A DNA stretch of 25,463 bases from Acetobacteraceae bacterium (GCA_025356735.1 JANXRT010000544.1:1-25463), one strand, 5' to 3'. Positions 16,537 through 24,211 are shown, numbered from the stretch's first letter. Numbers and translations: made by a program. Notes: generated by a model not told the origin, from the sequence alone.

Positions 16537-16887
16537 TTAGAAGCGTTCTTCGCCATGCACCCGCACCAAGTCGGGGAAATCGCGATACAGGGCGAACTTG
16601 GCGTTGACGACCAGCGAGTTCACGCACTGGTGGAATCCCTCCACTGGGTCCTGCCGCGTGGCCACGCGAGCAAACGCGCCGTCGAGCTGCGTGAGGTTTT
16701 CGACCTCGATCAGGATGTGGAATTCCCCGACCTCCGGAGGCCCGAGGCCAAGCTTGCGACGGGTCAGGCGAAAGCCGTGGATCAAACCCTCCGACTTCAG
16801 ATGCCCGAGATAGGCACCCACCCGATCGGCAAACAGCCGGTCCGAAACGCCGGGCTTGAGGTCGCACCAGACATGATACAGATCCAT
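16537..16887 (-). CDS. Small conserved protein, DUF6614-like
   Basis: A 116-residue soluble protein beginning MDLYHVWCDLKPGVSD, with central KSEGLIHGFRLTRRKLG and VGEFHILIEVENL and a C-terminal ALYRDFPDLVR. It resembles, from memory, a small alphaproteobacterial family named DUF6614; the alternating strands and helices suggest a ferredoxin-like dimeric alpha/beta-barrel fold, like the Dabb proteins. No catalytic residues can be assigned. It is divergent from the flavin reductase, with starts about 100 bases apart, and convergent with the hydroxyacid dehydrogenase. The function is unknown. Confidence 0.75.
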   Translation of the reverse strand: MDLYHVWCDLKPGVSDRLFADRVGAYLGHLKSEGLIHGFRLTRRKLGLGPPEVGEFHILIEVENLTQLDGAFARVATRQDPVEGFHQCVNSLVVNAKFALYRDFPDLVRVHGEERF

Positions 16888-16974
16888 TGCCGAAGCCTAC
16901 CGGAATGCCAGGCGGGAAGCAGCCATTTCCCCCTGCTTTGAGGCTGGGCCATACTCCTGGCAAGACACTGAACT

Positions 16975-16978
16975 GGAG
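16975..16978 (+). promoter_or_regulatory. Ribosome binding site deciding the GTG start of the flavin reductase
   Basis: GGAG seven bases before GTG 16986, the point where family similarity begins. The in-frame ATG at 16887 would add 33 low-complexity residues and overlap the divergent gene's start. Confidence 0.6.
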
Positions 16979-16985
16979 CCAGGCC

Positions 16986-17483
16986 GTGCCCGTCGAACAA
17001 GCCGCCTACCGTGACGCCATGTCCCGCCTCGGCGCCGCGGTCAACGTCATCACCACCGCGGGGCCCGGCGGGCGGGCGGGCTTCACCGCCTCGGCCGTGT
17101 GCTCGGTCACCGACACCCCGCCGACTCTGCTGGTCTGCGCCAACCGCACGAACGATTCCTATCCGCCGCTGGTGGCCAACCGCGTGCTGTGCGTCAACAC
17201 GCTGACCCCGGCACAGGAAGGCCTGTCGCCGGTGTTCGCCGGCATGACCGAACACTCGATGGACGAACGCTTCGACGGCTACACCTGGCACACGCTGCAA
17301 ACTGGGTCACCCGTGTTGGATGAAGCCGTGGTGGCGTTCGACTGCACCATCACCGACAGCGCCGAGGTCGGCACCCACACGGTGTTCTTCTGTACCGTCG
17401 AGGCGATCCGCACAGGAACCGCGCATGAAGGGCTGATCTACTACGGTCGGGGCTATCATCCGCTGACGGCCGCCAGGAAATAG
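16986..17483 (+). CDS. Flavin reductase family protein (HpaC/RutF-like)
   Basis: A 165-residue split-barrel flavin reductase. It begins with AAYRDAMSRLGAAVNVITT and continues with GFTASAVCSVTDTPPTLLVCANR (broken here by normal loops), then NRVLCVNTLT, FDCTITDSAEVGTHTVFFCTV and the closing YYGRGYHPL. These are family signatures: FMN sits against the TASAVCSVS-like loop, and the late His is part of the H-x-x-x-x-G/Y-R-Y region. Members use NAD(P)H to make reduced FMN or FAD for a partner monooxygenase. No monooxygenase adjoins it; the luciferase-like enzyme at 71-1078 is in the same window but 16 kb away. The start is GTG, set by the upstream GGAG. Confidence 0.88.
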   Translation: MPVEQAAYRDAMSRLGAAVNVITTAGPGGRAGFTASAVCSVTDTPPTLLVCANRTNDSYPPLVANRVLCVNTLTPAQEGLSPVFAGMTEHSMDERFDGYTWHTLQTGSPVLDEAVVAFDCTITDSAEVGTHTVFFCTVEAIRTGTAHEGLIYYGRGYHPLTAARK

Positions 17484-17500
17484 CGGGGCCGAAGCCCCGC
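17483..17500. terminator. Terminator-like hairpin between convergent genes
   Basis: GCGGGGC-CGAA-GCCCCGC forms a perfect 7-bp stem with a four-base loop in the 25 bases separating the flavin reductase stop from the LivK-type gene stop. It can fold on either strand; no strong T-run follows. Confidence 0.6.
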
Positions 17501-17508
17501 ATCCCAAC

Positions 17509-18612
17509 TCACATCTCGGCGTATTTGCCGTCCTTCCACAGGTAAAAGACATAGTCGGAAACCGTCACGTCGCCCTTCTTGTCGAAGGTGACGGGGCCAA
17601 GCACGGTTGCCCAGGTGCCGTTGTGCAGCGCCTCGGCGACCTTCTTCGGATCGGCCGCGCCGGCTTTCTTGGCGGCGTCGGCCCAGGCCTGGATGGCGGC
17701 GTAGGTGTACAGCACGTAGCCCTCGGGGTCCTCCTTCTTGTCGTTGAACTCCTTGACCACAGCGGCGGCGGTCGGGCGTTTGCGGGGGTCGGAGGCGAAG
17801 GTCATCATGGTGCCGTTGCCGGCCTCGCCGGCGATCTGCCAGAACTCGTTGGTGACCAGCGCATCGCCGCCGATCAGGGTCGCCTTCATGCCCTGCTCCT
17901 TGGCCTGGCGCAGGATCAGCCCGGATTCGGTGTGGTATCCGCCGACATAGATGACCTCGATCCCGGCCTGCTTCAGCCGGCTGACCAATGCCGAATAGTC
18001 GCGCTCCTTCGGCGTGTAGGCGGTGTAAAGCGTCTCCGTCACGCCCTTGGCGTTGAGCGCTTTCTTGGTCTCGTCGGCCAGACCTTTGCCGTAGGCCGAG
18101 TTGTCGTGAAGGATCGCGATCTTCTGCTTGCCGAAATGCTCGGCCATGTAGTTGCCGGCGACCAGGCCCTGCTGGTCATCGCGGCCGCAGACCCGGAACG
18201 TGCCCCAGTTGCCGGTCTCGGTCAGGGTCGGGTTGGTCGAGGCGGGGGAAATCTGCAGCACGCCCTCCTCGCCATAGACCTTGCTGGCGGGGATCGAGGA
18301 CGACGAGCAGAAATGCCCGGCAACCATTTTCACGCCCTTGCTGGCGAGCTGGTTGGCGACCGAAACCGCCTGCTTCGGATCGCAGGCATCGTCGCCGACC
18401 TCGAGCGTCAGCTGCTGGCCGAGCACGCCGCCGGCCTTGTTGATGTCGGCTACGGCCTGCTCGGCGCCGAGCTTCATCTGCGCGCCGAATGCCGCATACT
18501 CGCCGGTCATCGGCCCGGCGACGCCGATCTTTATCTGCGCCGATGCCGGCGCGGCGGCAGCCAGCGCGGCGCCAAGCGCCACGGTGGCCCCCAGAAGTGT
18601 TCTTCTAAACAT
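17509..18612 (-). CDS. Branched-chain amino acid ABC transporter substrate-binding protein (LivK-like)
   Basis: A 367-residue periplasmic binding protein of the LivK/Peripla_BP_6 type. Signal peptide 1-25 (cleavage after ASA) is followed by IKIGVAGPMTGEYAAFG, the usual first strand and ligand loop. VAGHFCSSSSIPAS near 95 supplies the serines that normally hold the ligand's carboxylate, and SPASTNPTLTE and DNSAYGKGLADETK are typical. Two cysteines at VGDDACDP and VAGHFCSS may bond. Known members bind leucine, isoleucine, valine or other amides and acids. No permease or ATPase gene (livHMGF) is adjacent, so it must work with components elsewhere. The start is ATG 18612, which begins the signal peptide; the frame runs on to 18702. 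Confidence 0.92.
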   Translation of the reverse strand: MFRRTLLGATVALGAALAAAAPASAQIKIGVAGPMTGEYAAFGAQMKLGAEQAVADINKAGGVLGQQLTLEVGDDACDPKQAVSVANQLASKGVKMVAGHFCSSSSIPASKVYGEEGVLQISPASTNPTLTETGNWGTFRVCGRDDQQGLVAGNYMAEHFGKQKIAILHDNSAYGKGLADETKKALNAKGVTETLYTAYTPKERDYSALVSRLKQAGIEVIYVGGYHTESGLILRQAKEQGMKATLIGGDALVTNEFWQIAGEAGNGTMMTFASDPRKRPTAAAVVKEFNDKKEDPEGYVLYTYAAIQAWADAAKKAGAADPKKVAEALHNGTWATVLGPVTFDKKGDVTVSDYVFYLWKDGKYAEM

Positions 18613-18721
18613 GCGCTTGCGTTTCCTGTTGCCTGTGAACCGCGCCATGCGGCTCGGCTGAACGCAGCCTAAGCGGTTAGGGTGATACCTGAAAAGCGGC
18701 AACTCAAGCGTGAGAGCAGGC

Positions 18722-18883
18722 GCCGCAGGCAGGAGAAAAGGGTGGGGCTCTGCCCCAAACCCCGCAAAGGGGCCGTCGCCCCTTTGAACCCCTCTACTTA
18801 AGTATGGCGCACCGGGGCGTACCCCCGATGCTTGAAGGTGGGACGGGGTTTGGGGCAGAGCCCCATGCTTTCCTGCCTACGGC
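18722..18883. repeat. Dispersed palindromic repeat, copy 3 (full length, MITE-like)
   Basis: A 162-base element in the 340-base divergent gap (18613-18952). Inverted terminal arms of about 40 bases match with small indels; their inner 21 bases (18744-18764 and 18844-18864) are exact complements. Each arm holds a small GGGGC-TCT-GCCCC hairpin. Inside lie the main hairpin CAAAGGGG-CCGTCG-CCCCTTTG (18765-18786), CTTAAG (18797-18802), and a third CGGGG-CGTAC-CCCCG hairpin just after. No open frame or transposase motif is present. The inverted ends suggest a non-autonomous mobile element, though no target-site duplication was obvious. The remaining 18613-18721 and 18884-18952 should hold the promoters of the two binding-protein genes; I see no convincing boxes. 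Confidence 0.8.
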
Positions 18884-18952
18884 GTTGCACGTTGCAGTTG
18901 GTTGGCTTGGCCGTGCTAAGCATTCGCAACGTTCAGGCAAAAGGAAAAAAAG

Positions 18953-19975
18953 ATGTCCAACGGGTTGAGCCGCCGGCGTTTCGCCGCGGGTGCGGCAACC
19001 ATTGCCGGCCTGCCGATGGTCGGGATCGTATCGGCCCGGGGCGACACGCCCGAATTCGAGTATAAGCTGGGCAACGACAATCCCATGACGCACCCCAACA
19101 CGGTGCGCCAGGGCGAGGCGATCGCACGCATCTTCGCCGAGAGCAAGGGCCGGCTGAAAATTTCGCATTTCCCCAACAACCAGCTTGGCGGCGACACCGA
19201 CATGCTGAGCCAGCTGCGCTCCGGCGCGCTTGAATTCTTCTCGTTGTCCGGCCTGATCCTGTCGACGTTCGTGCCGATCGCCTCGATCTACGGCATCGGC
19301 TACTCGCTGCCGACTTACAAGGAGGTTTGGGCGGCGATGGACGGCGATCTCGGCGCGCTGATCCGGCGCGGCATCGACAAGTCCGGCCTGCATGCCTTCG
19401 ACAAGATCTGGGATAACGGCTTTCGCCAGATTACCAGCTCGACCCATCCGATCCGCAACCCGGACGACCTCAAGGGCTTCAAGATCCGCGTCCCGGTCAG
19501 CCCGCTCTGGACCTCGATGTTCGAGGCGTTCGGCGCGTCCCCGGCGTCGATCAACTTTTCCGAGGTCTATTCCGCCCTGCAGACCAAGATCGTCGAGGGC
19601 CAGGAGAACCCGCTGGTCAACATCGACACCGCCAAGCTCTTCGAGGTTCAGAAATACTGCTCGATGACGCGGCACATGTGGGACGGCTTCTTCATGCTGG
19701 GCAATGGCCGCGCCTGGCGCGCGCTGCCGCCCGACCTGCAGGCGATCGTCGCACGCAATTTTGATGCTTCCGCCATGGACCAGCGGGCGGACTATGTGAA
19801 AGCTAACGACGCGCTGAGGGTGGGGCTTGAGGGCAAGGGGATGGTGTTCAACGACGTGGAGCCGGAGGCCTTCCGCCAGACGCTGATCAAGGCAGGCTTC
19901 TATACCAAGTGGAAAGAGAAATACGGGCCCGAGGCGTGGGCCGTTCTGGAACAATACGCGGGCAAGGTCGGCTGA
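18953..19975 (+). CDS. TRAP transporter substrate-binding protein (DctP-like)
   Basis: A 340-residue binding protein of the DctP/TRAP family. The N-terminus is a Tat signal (LSRRRFAAGAATIAG, cleavage near SARG). Mature features are the YKLGNDNPMTHPNTVRQGE opening, SHFPNNQLGGDTDMLSQLRSG (the family's QLG segment), FKIRVPVSP with the arginine that normally salt-bridges a ligand carboxylate, and VYSALQTKIVEGQENPLVNI, the highly conserved TRAP signature. Known ligands are organic acids, sialic acid or ectoine. The DctQ and DctM membrane subunits are not in the window. RBS AAAGGA precedes the ATG. The EctD-like dioxygenase gene starts 27 bases after the stop, suggesting that the imported acid is a dioxygenase substrate. 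Confidence 0.92.
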   Translation: MSNGLSRRRFAAGAATIAGLPMVGIVSARGDTPEFEYKLGNDNPMTHPNTVRQGEAIARIFAESKGRLKISHFPNNQLGGDTDMLSQLRSGALEFFSLSGLILSTFVPIASIYGIGYSLPTYKEVWAAMDGDLGALIRRGIDKSGLHAFDKIWDNGFRQITSSTHPIRNPDDLKGFKIRVPVSPLWTSMFEAFGASPASINFSEVYSALQTKIVEGQENPLVNIDTAKLFEVQKYCSMTRHMWDGFFMLGNGRAWRALPPDLQAIVARNFDASAMDQRADYVKANDALRVGLEGKGMVFNDVEPEAFRQTLIKAGFYTKWKEKYGPEAWAVLEQYAGKVG

Positions 19976-20002
19976 ACCGCGAGAACCAAGAAGGAAGATC
20001 CC

Positions 20003-20803
20003 ATGCAACTAAGCAACGAGCAAATCAGACAGTTTGACGAGGAAGGCTATCTTTTCCTGCCCGACTGCTTCTCACCCGACGAGGTCGCGGCTTTGCGCGA
20101 GGAGGCGGTGTCGATCTACGACACCGACCGGCCGGAAGTGTGGCGGGAGAAGTCCGGCGCGCCGCGCACGGCGTTCGCGGCGCATCTGTACAACGAGGCG
20201 TTCGGCCTGCTCGGCGCCCATCCGCGGCTGATCGAGCCGGTGCAGCAGTTGTTCGGCGAACCGGTCTACATGCACCAGTTCAAGATCAACGCGAAATCGG
20301 CGTTCGACGGCGAGGTCTGGCAGTGGCACCAGGATTTCGGCACCTGGGCGCGCGACGATGGCATGCCCGATCCGAAGGCGATGAATATCGCGGTTTTCCT
20401 GGACGAGGTCACCCACATCAACGGGCCGTTGATGCTGGTACCGCGCAGCCACAAGGAGGGCGTGTTCGAGGCCGGCCACGACTTGTCGACCACGTCCTAT
20501 CCACTATGGACGCTCGACAACGAACGCGTCGCCAAACTGGTCGATGTCGGCGGGATCGTGGCCCCTACCGGGAAACCAGGCGGCGTGATGATGTTTCACG
20601 GCAACCTGGTGCACGGCTCGGCCGGCAACATCACCCCCTATCCGCGCAAGATCGTCTATCTGACTCTGAACGCGGTTTCCAACTACATCCGCAAGCCGAC
20701 GCGCCCGGATTGGATCGCGCACCAGGATTTCTCGCCGATCGTGCCGGTCGCCGACGACGCGCTGATGCACTACGCCCAGCGCTACCGCCAGGCGGCCGAG
20801 TAG
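20003..20803 (+). CDS. PhyH-family Fe(II)/2-oxoglutarate dioxygenase, EctD-like
   Basis: A 266-residue phytanoyl-CoA dioxygenase family protein. The iron ligands appear as His109 and Asp111 (WHQDFGTW) and His204 (LVHGSAGN), with an arginine eight residues on (TPYPRK) for 2-oxoglutarate. The run WHQDFGTWARDDGMP, NGPLMLVPRSHKEG and SYPLWTLD strongly recalls ectoine 5-hydroxylase and related hydroxylases of small zwitterions. No ectABC genes are nearby, so the ectoine assignment is not supported on context; another small carboxylate or amino acid is as likely. The gene follows the TRAP binding protein with a good GAAGGAAG ribosome site and is probably in the same transcript. The enzyme should be cytosolic. 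Confidence 0.88.
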   Translation: MQLSNEQIRQFDEEGYLFLPDCFSPDEVAALREEAVSIYDTDRPEVWREKSGAPRTAFAAHLYNEAFGLLGAHPRLIEPVQQLFGEPVYMHQFKINAKSAFDGEVWQWHQDFGTWARDDGMPDPKAMNIAVFLDEVTHINGPLMLVPRSHKEGVFEAGHDLSTTSYPLWTLDNERVAKLVDVGGIVAPTGKPGGVMMFHGNLVHGSAGNITPYPRKIVYLTLNAVSNYIRKPTRPDWIAHQDFSPIVPVADDALMHYAQRYRQAAE

Positions 20804-20855
20804 TGGCGGCAAGTTTTGGAAGGCGGCGTCGGCCCGGGCGGTGTAAGCCTGGGCC

Positions 20856-21551
20856 ATGCAACAGACGCCGCCGTTCGAATTCCCAGACACTTTGGCCTTC
20901 GAGCTCAATGCCCAGGGCTATGCGCATCTGCCAGTTCTCGAAGTCGAAAAATGCCGCAAACTGGCGGCGTTGTTCGACACTGAAAAATATTTCCGCTCCC
21001 ACATCCTGATGCAGCGGCACGGCTTCGGCCGTGGCGAATACAAATACTTCGCCGATCCCCTGCCCGATGTCGTCGCCGGACTGAGGGCCGCGCTCTACCC
21101 GGTGCTGGCCACCATCGCCAACACCTGGGCGACGCGGCTGAATTCGGAAGAGAGATTTCCGGCGATGCTGGACGGCTACCTTGCCCAGTGCCACGCCGCC
21201 GGCCAGACCCGGCCGACGCCGCTGCTGCTACGCTACCGCGAGGGCGACTACAACTGCCTGCATCAGGACCTTTACGGCGAGCACGTCTTTCCGTTGCAGG
21301 TGACAATCCTGCTGAGCGACCCCACCGATTTCGCCGGCGGGGAGTTCATGCTGGTGGAGCAGCGCCCGCGCATGCAGTCGCGCGGCGAGGTCGTCTTATT
21401 GGCGCAGGGCGAGGGCGTGATCTTCCCGGTGCGCCACCGCCCGATCCAGGGCACCCGCGGCGTCTATCGCGCGACGATGCGCCATGGCGTCAGCCGGGTG
21501 CGCTCGGGCCTGCGTCAGACGCTCGGGATCATCTTCCACGACGCCGCCTGA
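20856..21551 (+). CDS. Fe(II)/2-oxoglutarate oxygenase (prolyl-hydroxylase-like)
   Basis: A 231-residue cytosolic protein with a second, unrelated Fe(II)/2-oxoglutarate fold. Iron ligands are His136 and Asp138 (CLHQDLYGEH) and His210 (MRHGVSRV); Arg220 in SGLRQTLGIIFHD is the expected 2-oxoglutarate anchor. Other conserved-looking segments are LLRYREGDYN and DFAGGEFMLVEQRPRMQS, the latter typical of 2OG-FeII_Oxy domains. It lies 52 bases after the PhyH-type gene, so the two oxygenases are probably coexpressed. The target may be a small molecule or a protein residue; sequence alone does not say. The ATG at 20856 is the first in frame and the conserved region follows at once, though no strong ribosome site is visible. 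Confidence 0.86.
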   Translation: MQQTPPFEFPDTLAFELNAQGYAHLPVLEVEKCRKLAALFDTEKYFRSHILMQRHGFGRGEYKYFADPLPDVVAGLRAALYPVLATIANTWATRLNSEERFPAMLDGYLAQCHAAGQTRPTPLLLRYREGDYNCLHQDLYGEHVFPLQVTILLSDPTDFAGGEFMLVEQRPRMQSRGEVVLLAQGEGVIFPVRHRPIQGTRGVYRATMRHGVSRVRSGLRQTLGIIFHDAA

Positions 21552-21558
21552 GCCGCCT

Positions 21559-21756
21559 TCATCCGCAGGCGGCTGAGACGTTCTCCCCGCATGGCAGGAA
21601 GGACACGCCATGCTGCGAGAACCAGAGCGCGATCCCCAGGAGCACCAGCCCCAACAGAATGATGGCGATTGTCGGTCCCCGCTCCGAAGGATGCCGGACT
21701 TCTGGAAGGTGGGTTGGGGAATGCGGGACGGAGCGCTTCAGATTGCTGACATGCAT
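21559..21756 (-). CDS. Small single-pass membrane protein, unknown
   Basis: A possible 65-residue protein: a polar N-terminal 28 residues, one hydrophobic helix (about 29-49, TIAIILLGLVLLGIALWF) and a short tail with two cysteines. ATG 21756 has AAGGGG about seven bases upstream. The frame also opens from 21801. It sits between two plus-strand genes with its stop seven bases from the oxygenase stop. The hydrophobic helix and ribosome site are the only support; no family is recognised. Confidence 0.45.
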   Translation of the reverse strand: MHVSNLKRSVPHSPTHLPEVRHPSERGPTIAIILLGLVLLGIALWFSQHGVSFLPCGENVSAACG

Positions 21757-21866
21757 GATGATTTCCCCTTGGTTGGGCGTAACCATGCTTGTCGTTCCCA
21801 CCGCATTCTATGAAGTGGCTCACAGGCAACTTCGTGTCGCACTCGCGTCATGAACAAGGACGGAAA

Positions 21867-22613
21867 ATGATCGACTGGTCGATTGCCGTGCCTTCCTTCC
21901 TCACCGCCCTGGTCGAATGGGTCGAGGCCTTCACCATCGTGCTCGCGGTCAGCCTGAGCATCGGCTGGCGCGGCGCCATCGGCGCTTCGCTCGCCGGGCT
22001 TGCCACGCTGGCGCTGCTGACGCTGGTCGCCGGCCGGCTGCTCGCCACCGGCATCGACATCCATTGGGTGCAGATCGTCGTCGGTGTCTTCCTAATGCTG
22101 TTCGGCGTGCGCTGGCTGGCCAAGGCGATCGCCCGCCATGCCGGCCTGAAGGCGCTGCATGACGAGGTGCTGGAATTCGAACAGACGCGCGCCAAGCTTG
22201 GCGGGGCCGGCCTCACCGGCGACTGGCTCGCCGGCTGGACCGTGGCCTACAAGGGCGTGCTGCTCGAAGGGTTGGAGGTCTGGCTGATCGTGGTGGCACT
22301 CGGAATGAAGGCCGGCAATGGCGTGGGCATGGCGAGCAGCGTGGGCGCAGCGATCGCGGCGCTGCTGCTGACCTGCGCGGTTGGTGCCGCCGTGCGCGCG
22401 CCGCTGAAGCGGGTGCCGGAGAACGCGATCAAGTTCACCGTCGGCGCGATGATCGTGGCGTTCGGCACCTACTGGACGATGGAGGGCGTCGGCGGCGCCG
22501 AGGTCTGGCCGCTGTCCGATTGGACGCTGCCGATCCTCGGCGTGTTCTACCTGCTCGGCGGCCTGGCCATCGCCACGGCGATGCGCGCGCGGCTTCGGCG
22601 GGAGATTGTCTGA
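21867..22613 (+). CDS. COG4280-like multi-pass membrane protein
   Basis: A 248-residue membrane protein with about seven hydrophobic helices and a short charged loop (HDEVLEFEQTRAKLGG) in the middle. Two halves each carry a glutamate pair inside a helix: Glu17 and Glu20 (EWVEAF) and Glu134 and Glu137 (EGLEVW), suggesting an internal duplication. The placement resembles the REGLE motifs of FTR1 iron permeases, which also occur in pairs, but overall similarity is to uncharacterised COG4280 proteins. Metal or other cation transport is a reasonable guess and no more. ATG 21867 has AAGGA six bases upstream and starts just before the first helix. Its stop overlaps the next start as TGATG. Confidence 0.75.
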   Translation: MIDWSIAVPSFLTALVEWVEAFTIVLAVSLSIGWRGAIGASLAGLATLALLTLVAGRLLATGIDIHWVQIVVGVFLMLFGVRWLAKAIARHAGLKALHDEVLEFEQTRAKLGGAGLTGDWLAGWTVAYKGVLLEGLEVWLIVVALGMKAGNGVGMASSVGAAIAALLLTCAVGAAVRAPLKRVPENAIKFTVGAMIVAFGTYWTMEGVGGAEVWPLSDWTLPILGVFYLLGGLAIATAMRARLRREIV

Positions 22614-22780
22614 TGGGGGCCTTCCTCAAGACGCTGTTCGGCGACGCCCGCAACGTCGCCGTGGTCACCGTGTTGCTGGCGATGGAGGTCGTGCTGGTCC
22701 GCGTCGGCCATGGCGGCGAGGCGATCCTGGTGGTGCCGGCGGCGACCCTGGCTGGGGTGACCTGGCTGGCGTTGAGGTAA
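22613..22780 (+). CDS. 55-residue membrane protein translationally coupled to the COG4280-like gene
   Basis: A short protein with two hydrophobic stretches (about 13-28 and 37-54) separated by a GHGGE turn. It starts on the ATG that shares its A with the last base of the preceding stop (TGATG), with GGGAG nine bases upstream. The overlap and hydrophobic character support a real gene. A role as a small subunit or stabiliser of the upstream membrane protein is inference. No family is recognised. Confidence 0.6.
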   Translation: MGAFLKTLFGDARNVAVVTVLLAMEVVLVRVGHGGEAILVVPAATLAGVTWLALR

Positions 22781-22838
22781 GGATCGGGAATCTGCATGGC
22801 TTGGTCCGGTCGAGCCCCCGGTCAAGCCCAACTGGGCG

Positions 22839-23246
22839 TCATCTCGCTGCTGTGCGAAGGGCCGGTATCCGGTACAGCCTGCCGGTTGCTTCGAGGTCAT
22901 CCAGCTTCCATTCGCCGCCAACGCCGTTGATCATCCACTTCAGAATGGCCCAGAGATCGGTATCAAGAACGGCGTCCCCGATTGGCTCCAGCGCGTCCAC
23001 TATGGCGTAAATCTCCAAACCGCTTGGAAAGGCCTCGCCGCTGCGGCCGATGAACACCAGGGCATAGGTCAGGCCGGAGGGTGCCGTGAGGTATCCCGGT
23101 ATAGCCAGGCCGACCCGATCGAGCTCGAACGTGTGGATGAAAAAATCACGGAATTCCGGGTAATGCCCGATTCGATCCTCGACCAGCACCAATTCCAGAC
23201 GCTTTTCGACCAGGTCCGGCGCCGGGCACACGATGACATCGCTCAC
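22839..23246 (-). CDS. Unknown 135-residue protein at the end of the molybdoenzyme operon
   Basis: Starts on a GTG that overlaps the hydrolase stop as GTGA, so it is translationally coupled. The protein is soluble and acidic, with alternating predicted strands and helices: ELVLVEDRIGHYPEFRDFF, LDRVGLAIPGYLTAPSG, YALVFIGRSG, LEIYAIVDALEPIGDAVLDTD and a Trp-rich C-terminal part (LWAILKWMING, EWKLDD). No family or catalytic motif is recognised. The frame stays open upstream through the hydrolase gene to 23486, but that part is a shadow of the hydrolase. Position suggests a role with its operon partners; none can be named. Confidence 0.7.
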   Translation of the reverse strand: MSDVIVCPAPDLVEKRLELVLVEDRIGHYPEFRDFFIHTFELDRVGLAIPGYLTAPSGLTYALVFIGRSGEAFPSGLEIYAIVDALEPIGDAVLDTDLWAILKWMINGVGGEWKLDDLEATGRLYRIPALRTAAR

Positions 23247-24211
23247 AGCCCCTTCCCTTGGCGCGCAACTTCCAGACGATCCATGAAGCCGTTGACAAGG
23301 GTCGCGATCTCGGCCCCGGAATCCTCCTGCAGGAAATGCCGGCCGGTCACCAGATGCGGCCCTTCGGCATGCGGCAGCAGCTGCTTGAACCGGGCCGAGA
23401 AGGTCGCGGCGTCGAACACCTCGTCCTCCCGTCCCCAGATTATCATCGCCGGCAGGGTCGATTTCGACAGCTCGCGCTCCAGCCACTCGAACCGTGCCAG
23501 CGCCCGTGCGCCGGCGTCGATCGGTATCCAGCGCGGCCAGACCCAGGTCAGCAGGCGCGTCGCCGGGTCCGGCAGCACGGCCTCATAGACGGCCTGCGCC
23601 GACGACCGGAACTTCTCCCGATCGACCACCGACAAATAGACGCCGCGGCCGGCCAGCACGTTGTGCCGGCCGAGCAGATACGGCCCGACCACCGGCGCAT
23701 GCATCATCCGCCACGGAAACAGCCTCGTATGGAATTCGGCGGGGGGCAGCGGCCAGGCCCAGGTGCTCATCACCACAAGCGCGCGCATTCGCGCGACGTT
23801 GCTCATCGCGAAAGCCAGCCCCGTCGGTCCGCCCCAGTCGTGGCAGACCAGGGTGATGCGTGTCAGGTCGAGCTGGCGCATCAGCGCGGTCAGGTTGGCG
23901 GCGTGGCCGTCGAGCGAATGCGCAGTCTCGCGCGTCGGCTTCTCGGACAGGCCGAAGCCGATCATGTCGGGCACGATCACCCGCCGCCCGGCTTGCAGCA
24001 ATGGCGGGATCACGTCGCGGTAGAGATAGCCCCAGGTCGGATTGCCGTGCAGCAGCACAACCGGATCGCCCTCGCCCTCGTCGATGTAGTGCATCCGCCA
24101 GCCATTCACCTGGGCATGGCGGGGCGCATAGGGCCACTGAGCGCGAGCTTCCGGCGGAATTTCCATTGTGTTGTTCAAAGGATGAGGCTTTGCCCCAGGC
24201 TTCCCACTCAC
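23243..24211 (-). CDS. Haloalkane-dehalogenase-like alpha/beta hydrolase
   Basis: A 322-residue alpha/beta hydrolase. HGNPTW (55-60) holds the oxyanion and, in haloalkane dehalogenases, the halide-binding Asn. The nucleophile elbow is CHDWGG with Asp125 and the adjacent halide-type Trp126; His292 (GRHFLQED) is the catalytic base, and Asp263 or Glu262 in WGREDEVFD may be the acid. Asp nucleophile with Asn and Trp fits haloalkane dehalogenase; epoxide hydrolases share HDWGG but need cap tyrosines that I cannot confirm. GTG 24211 overlaps the previous stop as GTGA; an ATG at 24166 lies closer to the conserved domain and would remove 15 residues. The gene sits third in the cytochrome-molybdoenzyme operon. 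Confidence 0.85.
   Translation of the reverse strand: MSGKPGAKPHPLNNTMEIPPEARAQWPYAPRHAQVNGWRMHYIDEGEGDPVVLLHGNPTWGYLYRDVIPPLLQAGRRVIVPDMIGFGLSEKPTRETAHSLDGHAANLTALMRQLDLTRITLVCHDWGGPTGLAFAMSNVARMRALVVMSTWAWPLPPAEFHTRLFPWRMMHAPVVGPYLLGRHNVLAGRGVYLSVVDREKFRSSAQAVYEAVLPDPATRLLTWVWPRWIPIDAGARALARFEWLERELSKSTLPAMIIWGREDEVFDAATFSARFKQLLPHAEGPHLVTGRHFLQEDSGAEIATLVNGFMDRLEVARQGKGL

Noticed and set aside
16887..16985. N-terminal 33-codon extension of the flavin reductase
   Set aside because: Overlaps the divergent gene start, lacks family similarity, and GTG 16986 has a well-spaced GGAG.
20003..20803. Calling the PhyH-type enzyme ectoine hydroxylase EctD
   Set aside because: Motifs are similar, but ectABC are absent nearby and the protein is somewhat short, so a family-level name is safer.
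22247..22468. Minus-strand 73-codon frame inside the COG4280-like gene
   Set aside because: A Ser/Thr/Pro/Ala-rich shadow with no ribosome site; the opposite strand has a better-supported membrane protein.
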